From Candidatus Streptomyces philanthi (lineage in GTDB: Bacteria; Actinomycetota; Actinomycetes; Streptomycetales; Streptomycetaceae), in assembly GCA_018114805.1 (NCBI GenBank), contig CP073042.1, positions 5,377,501-5,441,500 on the forward strand: a DNA stretch of 64,000 nt. The letters run 5' to 3'. Below are positions 8,476 through 17,842 of this stretch, in pieces (position 1 is the first letter of the stretch; each line of letters begins with the position of its first letter). The position numbers and the translations under genes were made by a program. The notes under the pieces were generated by a model that made no database searches, was not told the DNA's origin, and saw only the letters and a program-made list of their open reading frames with translations.

Positions 8476-9145
8476 CTACGCGGCCTGGCCCGGCGCCCTG
8501 GTGCCGCCCACCCGGCCCTGGACCAGCAACGACAGCGCGGCGTGCACGTCGTCGATGCTGCGCTGCGGCTGGTACGACTTCCAGTCGACCCCGGCCACCA
8601 GCACCATGCCGCACAGGGCCGACGCCGTCAGCCCGGTGTCGATCTCGGCGCTCAGCTCGTCCCTGGCCACGCCCTCCCGCAGGACGGCCTCGATGACGGC
8701 GAGCACCTGTGCGCGCACCACCATCAGGGTCGACTGCCAGGCCCGGTTCGTGCGCCACAGCTCGGCCGCGTAGAGCTGGGTCAGCGCCGGGTAGCGGTCG
8801 ATGAAGGCGAGCCCGGACCGGATCATGGCGTCCAGCGCGTCCACGCTGCCGCCGCCGCGCGCGGCCACCGTGTCGGCGGCCTCCTGGAGCGCGTCCCGCA
8901 GCAGCTCGATGCCGTGCCGCAGCAACTCTCTCGAAGAGTACCGACTTGCTGGCGAAGTTGTAGTAGACGGTGCCCTTGGCGACCCCGGCGCGCTCGGCGA
9001 TCTCCTCCACCGTGGTGGAGGAGAAGCCCTGCTCCGCGATGAGCGTGACCGCCGCCTCGAAGAGCCTGCGCCGCGTGCCCTCGCGGCGCTTGTCGGCGGG
9101 TGGCCCCGGGGGCGTCTTCGGGGCGGGCGCGGCGCTGGTGTTCAT
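8476..9145 (-). pseudogene. TetR family transcriptional regulator, frameshifted
   Basis: The N-terminal part has the TetR DNA-binding domain: RRRLFEAAVTLIAEQGFSST, then TVEEIAERAGVAKGTVYYNF at about residues 24-65 from the ATG at 9145. After SVLFE the frame breaks near 8930 (CTTCGAGAGAGTTG); dropping one base continues with ELLRHGIELLRDALQEAAD and a normal ligand-binding domain ending at 8476. In the sequence as given the DNA-binding and ligand domains are uncoupled. The gene closes a three-gene minus-strand operon with a YhgE-type permease and an ABC ATPase, which it very probably represses. Confidence 0.8.
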
Positions 9146-9189
9146 GCCCCCGATTCTGCCCGTCGGCGGGGTCGACCGGCGCGCGCGGT

Positions 9190-11410
9190 TCACAGAGTGA
9201 GCTCCGGGTGCAGCCGGTCGATGGTCCACACCTGCTTGCGCCGGGCCGTGAGGGCGGTCAGCGCGAGCGCGCCGACCGTGAAGGCCAGCAACACCAGGCT
9301 GCCCTGCCACACCGGTTCCAAGCCGCCGCCGGTGATCAACCTGCGCAGCGCCTCCACGACGTAGCTCATCGGCAGCAGCGGATGCAGCGCGTTGAAGAAC
9401 GCCGGGCTCGTCTGCACCGGGTAGGTGCCGCCGGCCGACGTCAACTGCAACATGAGCACCGCGAGGACGAGGATGCGCCCGGCGGGCCCGAAACGCGCGT
9501 TCAGCCACTGCACGATCGCCGCGAAGCAACAGGTGACCAGCGCCAGGAAGCCCACGGTGCCGGCGGCACGGGGCATCTCCAGGCCGAGCCCCCGGTGCAA
9601 CACGGTCATCAGGGCCGCCGTCTGGAGGGCGCCGATGGCCGCGACCGGCAGCCATCCGGCCAGCGCGATCCGCACGGGCGAGGCGCCGGTGGCCAGCGCG
9701 CGCCGGTTGAGCGGCTGGATGAGCATGTACGCCACCATCGCGCCGACCCACAGGGAGAGCGGGATTAAGTACGGCGCGAAGCCGGTGCCGTAGTTCGGTG
9801 CCGCGTGCATCGACTGGGAGGCGAGCCGCACCGGGTCGGCCATCACCTCGGTACGGGCGTCCCGCTGCTCCTTGTCGTAGTCGGGGATCTTCCTGACGCC
9901 GTCGTGCAGGCCGCCGGACAGCTTCTGCGAGCCGTCCACCAGCTTGAACAGCCCGCCGTTGAGGTCGCCCGCGCCGGTGTACAGGTCGTCGACGCCGGTG
10001 TGCAGGCAGGTGGCCCCGCTCTTGGCGCTGGTGAGCCCGGTGTGCAGGTCGACAGCGCCGGTGGCGACCTGGTGCGCGCCGTCGTTGAGCGCGTTGATCT
10101 TGGAGACGGCGGAGTCGACGTCCCGGCTCAGGTGCGGGGCGCGCTCGGCCAGCCAGACGGCCTTGTCGTGCACGTCGTCCAGGTTCCGCGCCAGCTCGTC
10201 CAGGCCCTTCGTGTTGCTCCGTACCAGCGCGTCAAGGTCCCGCGCGACGTCGGCGGCGCGCTCCGCGGCCTTCACGTCGCTGCCCAGCGAGGCGCACACT
10301 GAGCCGGACGGTGTGCCGGGCGACGCGCCGGGCACACCGGGGCGCTGTGCGGGCGTGGTGGGGCTGGCGGGCGTGTCGGGTGTGGCGGCTGTCGGGGGCG
10401 CGGGGCTCGCGGTGGGGCCGGGCGCGCGGCTCTGGGCTCGCGCGGGCGAGCCTTCGTCCGCGCACTGCCCGCGGTACTCGGTGGCGAGGTCGTCGGCCGC
10501 CGTGCGGGCCTCGCGGGCCGCGGTGGCGGTGGGGAGCGTGTCGAGGTCGTCGCCGACGCGCTGCGAGGTGTCGGCAACGAGCCGGGCGGCCTCGCCGATG
10601 TCCTTGCCGTGTTCCTTGAGGAAGGCGCGCGCGTTCGCGTTGTCGCGGTAGGCGCCGTTGACCTTGTCGGCGAGTTGCTGGGTGCCGTCGGCCACGTCGC
10701 CCGCGCCCGTCTTGAGCCGGCCGGCCCCGGCGTGCAGTTTCGTCACGCCGCCCTTGAGGGAACTGCTGCTCTTCTCGGCCTTGTCGAGGCCCTTGTGGAT
10801 CTTGTCGGCGCCGCTCTTCGCGTCCCCGATGCCCTTGCCGAGCTTGTCGGCGCCCTTGGCGGCCTCCTCCGTCTTGCCGTGGATGTCGGAGAAGCTCACG
10901 AAGATCTTGTCGTAGAAACCGCGCGACGCCTTGGCGGACGCGGCGGCGCGCACCTCTGAGAAGACGCTCCGGGAGATCTGGCCCACGATATAGTTGTTGG
11001 CGTCGTTGGTACGCACCTTCAGCGTGCCGGTCTCCGGGGCGTCGCCGGAGCTGGAGGCGAGCTGGCCGCTGAAGTCGGACGGTCAGCGACAGGTAGTACG
11101 TGCCGTTCTCCACCCCCTCGCGCGCCTGCTCGGCGCTGGTCTCGTGCCAGTCGAAGGTGTCGCTGTCCCGCAACCCGCGTACGAGGTCGTCGCCGACCAC
11201 CCGCTTCTCACCGTCCACCGACGCGCCCTCGTCCGCGTTGACGAGCGCGACCGGGATCTTGTCGAGGCGGTGGTACGGGTCCCAGAAGGACCACAGGTAG
11301 AGCGCTCCGTACAGCAGGGGGAGCAGCATCATCGCGGCGAGCGCGGCGCGCGGCAGCTTCCCCCGGCCGAACCGCTTCAGCTGAAGCGCGGCCAGCTTCG
11401 GCGATCGCAT
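9190..11410 (-). pseudogene. YhgE/Pip-domain ABC-2 type permease, frameshifted
   Basis: Starts at ATG 11410 (MRSPKLAALQLKRFGRG) with a first membrane helix (AALAAMMLLPLLYGALYLWS), then the YhgE N-terminal extracellular segment (IPVALVNADEGA). After YYLSLTV the frame breaks near 11085; the other frame continues SDFSGQLASSSGD through long coiled-coil-like repeats (LGKGIGDAKSGADKIHKGL) and five C-terminal membrane helices of the ABC-2 type. Total about 735 residues. The break is a deletion of two bases modulo three. A TTA leucine codon (9768-9766, in PYLIPLSLW) makes translation depend on the rare bldA tRNA in Streptomyces. Role: probably export or cell-envelope transport with the upstream ATPase; substrate unknown. 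Confidence 0.78.
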
Positions 11411-12348
11411 CGAACGCCCCTCCCTCGTGCTCGTGGGCCCCGTGCCACCCGTCGCCCTGCCCACCGTTCTGCTCGTCGCGGCGTCCGTCGTGCCGCCCGC
11501 TGGTCTCGTCCGTGCCGGCCTCGTCCGTGCCGGCCGTGGGCCGCCGGGTGGCCGGCCCGCCCGCCGGGGCGTCGTCGGCCTCCTCCCGCGCGTGCGCCGG
11601 ATCGTGCGCCCGCGCCCTGTCGTGCGGGCTGGTCGACACCACCACGGCGTCCGCCGGCGGCTCGCTGCACATCGCCAGAACCGTCGTACCGCCCTCCGCG
11701 ATGCCGCGCAGCATCGACCAGGCGCGCTCCCGGTCGGCCGGCGACAGCTTGAGGTCCGTGTCGTCGACGGCCAGCAGGCGCGGGCCGCCGATGAGCGCGA
11801 GGGCCACCGAGAGGCGCAGGACCTCAAGGCGCTCCAGGTCGTGCACGGCGGTCCGGGCACCCTTGGGTAGCGCGTCCACGTCCAGGCCGGCGCGCCGGAG
11901 TGTGTCCTCGATCCGCGTACGCGACTCCGTCGCACGCGCGGAGCGCGGCCGGAACAGGCCGCGCAGCGAGCCACCGAACCGCTGGGTGAGGAGGGCCGCG
12001 CTCGCGCAGGTGCTCGGCGACGGTGAGCGACGGTTCGAGATCGGTCACGCCCGGTACGGGGCCGAGCGCCGTGCTGCGGCGTACGGCCGTCATCTGGCGC
12101 GGCAACCGGTGGCCGCCCACCTCCGCGTGGCCGGCGGCGACGCGCATGCGGCCGGTGAGCGCGAGCAGCAGGCAGGTGCGGCCGGACCCGGAGGGGCCCG
12201 CGATCGCGATCAGCGCGCCGGGCTCCGCCGCCACGCTGATGTCGCGGAAGGCCCAACCACGCGGCCCGCGCACACCCAGCCCCTCGGCCGTGACGGCCGC
12301 CCCGGACCGAGAGTGCGCCTCCTCGGCAGGACGAGGGGTTCCCAACAC
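11208..12348 (-). pseudogene. ABC transporter ATP-binding protein, frameshifted
   Basis: GTG start at 12348 is preceded by AAAGGAG with a five-base gap. The Walker A motif is IAGPSGSGRTCLLLAL, with Arg in place of the usual Lys before Thr. After LTVAEHLRER a single extra G near 12000 shifts the frame; corrected, it reads ALLTQRFGGSL and then the region with VLRLSVALALIGGPRLLAVDDTDL (degenerate signature and Walker B, DD instead of DE). A charged tail of Asp/Glu/Gly/Thr follows; in this frame no stop occurs until 11208, 200 bases inside the permease gene, so another lesion near the 3' end is possible. It forms an operon with the YhgE permease and TetR gene. The degenerate nucleotide-binding residues are commonly seen in this actinomycete subfamily, as far as I recall. 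Confidence 0.72.
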
Positions 12349-12362
12349 GAGACTCCTTTGTT

Positions 12363-12374
12363 CTGACTGGTCAG
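12363..12374. promoter_or_regulatory. Candidate TetR operator before the ABC/YhgE/TetR operon
   Basis: CTGAC-TG-GTCAG is a perfect 5-bp dyad with a two-base centre, 15 bases upstream of the ATPase GTG. The minus strand here, CATACTTTTTACACTGACCA, is unusually AT-rich and probably carries the promoter, so a bound repressor would block it. The operon encodes its own TetR protein, which makes autoregulation through this site the simplest reading. Confidence 0.55.
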
Positions 12375-12822
12375 TGTAAAAAGTATGCACACGCAGGGCG
12401 TCGCGCCACCACCCGGGTGGCGGACGGTGGGGCCGGGGGACGGCGGCCCGGGATGCGTGCAGCGTCGGGGCGGCACGGGGCGGCCTCGGGCCACACCGGC
12501 GTCAGGGCGGGGCGCTCGGGGTGAGCAGGGGCGCGGCGAGGTAGGTGGAAGAGGCGGCTGCCGGCTGTGGGAATGGCTCGATGCGGTGGGTGCCGGGGCG
12601 GGGGCGGTGCGCGGCGGCGCGGGCGCCCGGGCCGGCCGGCGGGCGGGGAGGACCGCGCACGTGGCGGAGACGGCGTCGGCCGGGTACGCGAGGGGCCGCC
12701 GCGCCCCGAGTGTCGGGCGTTCGTGCAGGTCAGAGCGAATCGTCAGTGGTGTGCCCCACGATGGGTACATACGGCTGCCCTCTTACCACACGGGCGGGCC
12801 GCCCGACGACAGGAGGTTCGTC
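12375..12822. other. Intergenic region between divergent transcription units
   Basis: About 450 bases, Gly/Arg-rich if translated, with no family similarity in any frame. The last 80 bases before the HEPN gene (from GCAGGTCAGAGCGAATC) are less GC-rich and likely hold its promoter; I could not pick a convincing -35/-10 pair. Confidence 0.5.
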
Positions 12823-13344
12823 ATGGCCAGTACCGCCGCCGCACGACGGCACCGTGCCGCCGCTGCCCCCTCGTTGCCCGGCCCCGCGAGCGATGTCCAC
12901 CCCGTCATCCGCCGTGCCACGGCCCCACCCGCGGCCCTCGACCTGCTCACCCAGGCGCACCATGGACTGGAGGAGGCCGCCGCGCTGGCGGCGCCCAAAG
13001 AGCGGTTCGCCACCGCCCACCTCGCCGCCCTGCGCACCGCCGCCGCCGTGCTCGCCGTCCACGGCCGCCCGGAGACCAACCCGCGACGGCGGCAGCGCAT
13101 CCGCAGCGCGTGGGAGGTGCTGCCGGAAGTCGCGCCGGAACTGACCGAGTGGAGCGCGCTGTTCGCCTCCGGCGCCGCCCGCCGGGCCCGGGCCGAGGCG
13201 GGCATACGCGGCGCGGCCAGCGACCGCGACGCGGACGACCTGCTCCGGGACGCCAGCATGTTCCTGCGCATCGTCGAGCGCATGCTGGTGCTGCAACCCG
13301 TGCTGCCCCGGCAGGCGCCACGCGACGACGCCGCGCGGGGCTGA
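12823..13344 (+). CDS. SAV_6107 family HEPN domain-containing protein
   Basis: A 173-residue mostly helical protein. ATG at 12823 follows AGGAGG with a 6-base gap, a strong ribosome binding site that fixes the start. The core (LLTQAHHGLEEAAAL, then FATAHLAALRTAAAVLAVHG and LRDASMFLRIVERML) matches the actinomycete HEPN family named after S. avermitilis SAV_6107. The Streptomyces neighbourhood (methyltransferase, DUF3040, transglutaminase operon) is the same. HEPN domains in other families are RNases; the RxxxxH catalytic motif is not evident here, so activity is unknown. Confidence 0.8.
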   Translation: MASTAAARRHRAAAAPSLPGPASDVHPVIRRATAPPAALDLLTQAHHGLEEAAALAAPKERFATAHLAALRTAAAVLAVHGRPETNPRRRQRIRSAWEVLPEVAPELTEWSALFASGAARRARAEAGIRGAASDRDADDLLRDASMFLRIVERMLVLQPVLPRQAPRDDAARG

Positions 13345-13458
13345 CTGCACCGCCCGGCCGGCCGCGGCCCCGGAGGCAATAGGCTGGGGCTTCACGACGT
13401 CATTTCCCGCCGACACCGCCACAGGCCGGGTCGGCGCCGCGCCGAGGAGCCACCCGCT

Positions 13459-14232
13459 GTGTCAGACCCGTTGCGCCCCCGCGCATCCCTCCGTACCGCC
13501 GTGGTCTGGGATGTCCTCAAGGACGCCCTGGACCGCCGGGTCAAGGCCGAGCAACAGGGCGGCGATGGTGCGCGCGACGCCCTGGACGTACTCGACACCG
13601 GCGGCGGGACCGGCAACTTCGCCGTGCCCGTCGCGCGGCTCGGGCACCGGGTCACCGTGGTGGACCCCAGCCCCAACGCGCTGTTCGCGCTGGAGCGGCG
13701 GGCCGCCGAGGCGGGCGTGGCCGACCGGGTGCGCGGCGTGCAGGGCGACGCGCACGGCCTGTTCGACGTGGTGGAGCGCGGCGGCTACGACGCGGTGCTC
13801 TGCCACGGCGTCCTGGAGTACGTGGACGACCCGGCCGAAGGCGTGCGCAACGCCGTGGCCGCGCTCCGCCCGGCGGGCGTGCTCAGCCTGCTCGCGGCCG
13901 GGCTCGGCGGCGCCGTGCTCGCCCGCGCGCTGGCCGGGCACTTCACCGAGGCCCGGCAGGCACTCACCGACCCGGCCGGCCGTTGGGGCGAGGGCGACCC
14001 GGTGCCCCGGCGCTTCACCGCCGACCAGCTCTCCGACCTGGTGACGGCGGTCGGACTGCGGGTGGGTGCGGTGCACGGGGTACGCGTCTTCGCGGACCTG
14101 GTCCCCGGTGTCCTGGTGGACACCGAGCCCGGCGCCATGGACGCGCTGCTGCGGCTGGAGGCCGCGGCGGCGGAACAGCCCGCCTTCCACTCCATAGCCA
14201 CCCAGTTGCACGTACTGGCCGAGTGGCCGTGA
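13459..14232 (+). CDS. SAM-dependent methyltransferase (class I)
   Basis: A 257-residue class I methyltransferase. Motif I VLDTGGGTGNFAVPVARLGH is at about residues 44-63, acidic motif II VTVVDPSPNAL follows, and motif IV-like YDAVLCHGVLEYVDDP is at about 110-125. It starts with GTG at 13459. The layout resembles small-molecule or tRNA-type (CmoM-like) methyltransferases, but the substrate cannot be inferred. It lies 115 bases after the HEPN gene and may be co-transcribed. The frame is intact. Confidence 0.85.
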   Translation: MSDPLRPRASLRTAVVWDVLKDALDRRVKAEQQGGDGARDALDVLDTGGGTGNFAVPVARLGHRVTVVDPSPNALFALERRAAEAGVADRVRGVQGDAHGLFDVVERGGYDAVLCHGVLEYVDDPAEGVRNAVAALRPAGVLSLLAAGLGGAVLARALAGHFTEARQALTDPAGRWGEGDPVPRRFTADQLSDLVTAVGLRVGAVHGVRVFADLVPGVLVDTEPGAMDALLRLEAAAAEQPAFHSIATQLHVLAEWP

Positions 14233-14538
14233 ATCCGCGGTGAACCCAGCCCCATCCGTCACTCGCGTGGGCTAGCGCGCGGCAATGGCCGTGAGACCGG
14301 CGTGCAGTCGACCACAGGCCACCCGATCAGCCCGTTCCCCCCGTATGATCGAAGGCACACGGTCCGGCATGGCGGGTCGGTGGGTGGGGAATGGACGTCT
14401 CAGAGCTATCAGGGACCACTGCGCTTCTGGTGGGTGAATTGGCGCAGAGGGGCGGGTTTCACGGGGGGCTATTCCCTGCCTATCCTGGAAGGGTCGCACA
14501 CCGGTCGCCCCCCCGCGACCGACGAGTAGGAGGACTCC
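14233..14538. other. Intergenic region upstream of the DUF3040 gene
   Basis: About 305 bases without a supported gene. It is less GC-rich than its surroundings from 14340 onward, consistent with a promoter region, and includes the candidate promoter at 14458-14486. Confidence 0.5.
14458..14486 (+). promoter_or_regulatory. Candidate promoter of the DUF3040 gene
   Basis: TTCACG (14458-14463) and TATCCT (14481-14486) are separated by 17 bases and sit about 50 bases before the start codon, a fair match to the housekeeping sigma consensus of Streptomyces. Confidence 0.4.
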
Positions 14539-14946
14539 GTGCCGCTCTCGGAGCACGAGCAGCGCATGCTCGAGCAGATGGAGCGAGCGCTGTACGCCGA
14601 AGATCCCAAGTTCGCGACAGCGCTTGAGGGTAGCGGCCTGCGCACGTACACCCGGCGACGGGTCTACCAGGCGGTCGCGGGTTTTCTGGTGGGCATCGCG
14701 CTCCTTATGGCTGGGATGGTCGCCCAGCAGATCTGGATCAGCGTCGTAGGCTTCCTCGTCATGCTGGGCTGTGCCGTGTTGGCCGTGACCGGCTGGCGCA
14801 AGGCGCCCAAGCCAGGCGAGCAGGCGCAGGGGACGGGTGGTGGAGGGGCGGCAGCGCCGCGTAAGCCAAGTCGTCACCAGCGTCGTTCGGTGATGAATCG
14901 CATCGAGGAGCGGTGGCAGCGCCGCCGCGACGAACAGGGTCACTAG
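14539..14946 (+). CDS. DUF3040 domain small membrane protein
   Basis: 135 residues. The N-terminus PLSEHEQRMLEQMERALYAE is the signature of DUF3040, followed by two adjacent membrane helices at about residues 45-85 (VYQAVAGFLVGIALLMAGMV and a second Val/Leu-rich segment) and a basic cytoplasmic tail. GTG at 14539 follows AGGAGG closely, fixing the start. In Streptomyces this gene lies between the dcw cluster and metF and is conserved in actinomycetes; a link to the envelope or division is suggested by context only. Confidence 0.88.
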   Translation: MPLSEHEQRMLEQMERALYAEDPKFATALEGSGLRTYTRRRVYQAVAGFLVGIALLMAGMVAQQIWISVVGFLVMLGCAVLAVTGWRKAPKPGEQAQGTGGGGAAAPRKPSRHQRRSVMNRIEERWQRRRDEQGH

Positions 14947-15460
14947 GGCTTCACCCCACTCCGCCAGCGCGAAGGCGCGGGTGTCCCGGACGACGATCCC
15001 CCGCCGACGCGGGTCGAGCCCCTCGCCTCGACTCTCGGATCGCCACCCCTTCACCATCCCTGCACCACGTTCACCAGCTAAGAGCTGTGGGCGGAGCACC
15101 GCACGTTGGCGGTCCCCACACAACTCTTTCGTATGTCGGCGCGACTTCCGCGCGACGCGGCTCCCACCGCCGCCGCGGTGAGGGGATGGACGGTGGGCAG
15201 GCCCGGACGCGAACCGCTTGGACGCGGACCGCTCGGACGCGAGCGGCGTACGGGCTCGGGTGCCGGGCCCGACAGCCCTCGCGGGCCCGCGCGCCACCCG
15301 GCCCGTCGGCCAACCGACCAGCCGGCGCCCCCAGCCGGCACCTGGTCGGTCAGCCACCCGCCCAGTCGGCCCCCGGTCCACCGTCAGCCACCGGACCCAG
15401 TCGGCCACCGGGGTTGGCCCAGGCCGCCCGGCCGGCGTTCCAGCCGCCGTGCGGCCCGCG
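14947..15460. other. Intergenic region between convergent genes with degenerate short repeats
   Basis: About 510 bases with no gene I can support. At 15205-15255 the string GGACGCGNACCGCT recurs about three times. At 15300-15420 variants of GTCGGCCA and CAGCCACC recur irregularly. No clear terminator with a U tract is visible between the converging genes, although CTAAGAGCTG near 15080 could form small hairpins. Confidence 0.5.
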
Positions 15461-17842
15461 TCAGCCGCGCTGCCGGCTCGGGAAACGCAGGTTGGCGAGC
15501 CCGCGCTGCCAGGGGAGGCGCGCCAGCGGTCGAGCAGCTCGGCCCAGCGCCGGGCGGCCTGCTCGATGATCCGCGATGCCGAATGGGGCAGCAGCAGGGC
15601 GCGCAGCCGCGCGGGCTTGGTGGCCGCCTCGCGCAGCCCCGCCGCCACCAGCCGTACGTCCTTCGCCAGACCCGCCGCCGGTCATGGCCGAGGCGCGTAC
15701 CAGGTCTCCTCCACCGCCGCCGCCACGCGGTGCGCGGCCTCCGCCGGCGGTCCGGTCGCCTTGCCCACGCCGACGACGCGGGCCGCGGCCTTGCGCGGGG
15801 TCAGCGAGTCGTCGGGGGGGTATGCCGTAGTCCCAGCCGGTGTCCAGCAACTCCTGCCAGGCGGCCACCGTGCGCGCGGTGGCGGCCTCGGGGGTGCGCC
15901 CGGCCGACTCACCCAGCCGCCGCGACCGTGTCCGCACCCGCCAGAGCAGCGGCAGCAGCGGGATGGTCACGGCGGCCAGGGCGCCCGCGCTGATCAGCGT
16001 GGTCCTGATCCAGGGGAAGCCGCTGTCCTTGTCGTCCTGGTCCGGCTCCCTAGGGGCGGCCCGCCGCACTCGCCGAGCCGCTTCATGTCGACCGTGCAGC
16101 TCTCCGACGGCGAGGGACGGGTGGACGGCGCGGTCGAACCGGTCGGCCGCGGCAGCGGCTGGGCCGAGCCGTCGTCCGAGGGGGTCTCCTCGATGGTGTA
16201 GTCGGGCTGCGTACCCCGGCTCGGCGTGGGCTCGAAGCGCGTCCAGCCGATGCCCTCGAAGTACAGCTCGGGCCAGGCGTGCGCGTCCCGCAGGCCCACC
16301 GACATGGAGCCGTCGGTCTGCGTGGTGCCCGGGGTGAAGCCGACTGCGACGCGCGCGGGGATGTTCAGCGTCCTGGCCATGGCCGCCATGGAGAAAGGAG
16401 AAGTGGACGCAGAAGCCCTCCTTGTCCCGGAGGAAGCGGGCGATGGCCTCGCTGCTGCTGCCGGTCTCCACCTGGGTGTCGTAGCGGAAGCCACCCTCGA
16501 GGGAGAACCAGTCCTGGAGCCTGACGGCTTGTTCGTAGGCGTTGCTCGCGCCCCGGGTCACCCTGTCCGCCGTCCGGGCCACGACCGACGCCAGCGAGTC
16601 GGGCACCTGGGTGTACTCGCGGAGCAGCTCCGGGGGTGGCGGTGGGGCCTGGGAGAGCTGGGCGGCGGTGGGTCCACGGCCAGGCTGGACACCGCGTACC
16701 GGATGCCGCGCGTGGTCTGTCCCCGGTCGCCGACGATGGTGCGACCCTCCGGTTCGAAGCGCCAGCGCCTGTCCAGACGCACCTCGGAGGCGGGGTAGGG
16801 GATCGGGAGCCAGTTCTGCGCGTACCAGTCGGTCGCCTGGATCTGGGTCTCGACCGGGTTCGTGCGGATGTCGGGCCCCAGTCCGGCGGGGGAGGGGAGG
16901 ACGTCGGGGACGTCCTCCACCGGACGCTCGGACGGCTTCCACGAGGAGCCGTCGAACTTGTCGAGCGCTACGATGCGCAGGTACATGTCCCGGGTCTCGG
17001 GATTCGAGGTGCGGTAGCGCAACACCTCCTTGTCCTCTGGCTGGTTGAGGCTCTCGCGCAGCGACACGGCGGGATCGACGGCCGAGACCGTGCCGCCGGT
17101 GCCGTTTGCCCCGCCCGCGGTCGCCGGCCCGCTGGTCGAGCAGCCCGCCGTCCAGCGACGGGAGGACGGCCGGCACGGCCAGCGCGATGCCGAGCGCGAG
17201 GACGCCGATCCTGCGCCCCGTGCGCACCGGCGAGAGGGAGGTGCTGCCCACGTCCAGGCCCGAGGGCGCCCGACCCTGACCGCGCGGGCCCGTGCCGCCG
17301 GCGAAGACGCGGCTCCACTGCGACAGCCGGTCGCGGCCCTCGGCCAGCAGGAGTACGAGGTAGCCGGCGCCGGCCGCCAGGAACCACAGCCAGTCAGAGC
17401 CGCCGTCGGACAGGCCGGCCGCGATGGAGAACAGGGCGAGCAGGGGCAGCCCGGCGGGGGCGGCGCTGCGGAACGTCACCGCGAGCGCGTCCACCACCAA
17501 GCCGATCACGAGCACGCCGCCGACGAGGAGCAGCTCGATGCCTGTGGAGTCGGGCGCCGGTATGGCGTACCGCTCGACGTCGTCGACGCCCGTGCTGAGC
17601 AGCCGGCCCAGCTCGCGGAAGGCGGCGGGGGTCGGCAGCACGCCCGCGATCGCCTGGTCGCGCGCGAAGGCCAGGATCAGCAGGAGCAACCTGGCCAGGG
17701 CCTGGGTCGCGACGGTCAGCGGGCGGGCCAGCTGCACCCGGCGGGCCAGCACTCCGATCACGGCCTGGACACCGAGCAGCACCACCGCCTGGAGGAGCCA
17801 GCCGGAGCCGTCCACGAGCGGCAGCAGGGCGCTTCCACTCAT
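15461..17842 (-). pseudogene. Transglutaminase-like TgpA family membrane protein, heavily disrupted
   Basis: Fragments in different frames reconstruct one actinomycete DUF3488/transglutaminase-core protein. ATG 17842 begins an N-terminal block of membrane helices (VLLGVQAVIGVL, LLLLILAFARDQAIAGVLPT). Next come SLRESLNQPEDKEVLRYRT, the region YEQAVRLQDWFSLEGGFRYD, the catalytic Cys segment EGFCVHFS and the His/Asp part DAHAWPELYFEGIGWTRFEP. A last helix (LISAGALAAVTIPLLPLLW) and the cytoplasmic tail ending LPWQRGLANLRFPSRQ close it. I count six frame changes (about 17130, 16673, 16395, 16060, 15811-15817 in seven G, 15518) plus an in-frame TGA at 15684-15682 after WYAPRP, beyond which the same frame continues with homologous-looking sequence. 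It overlaps DUF58 by ATGA. Confidence 0.75.
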
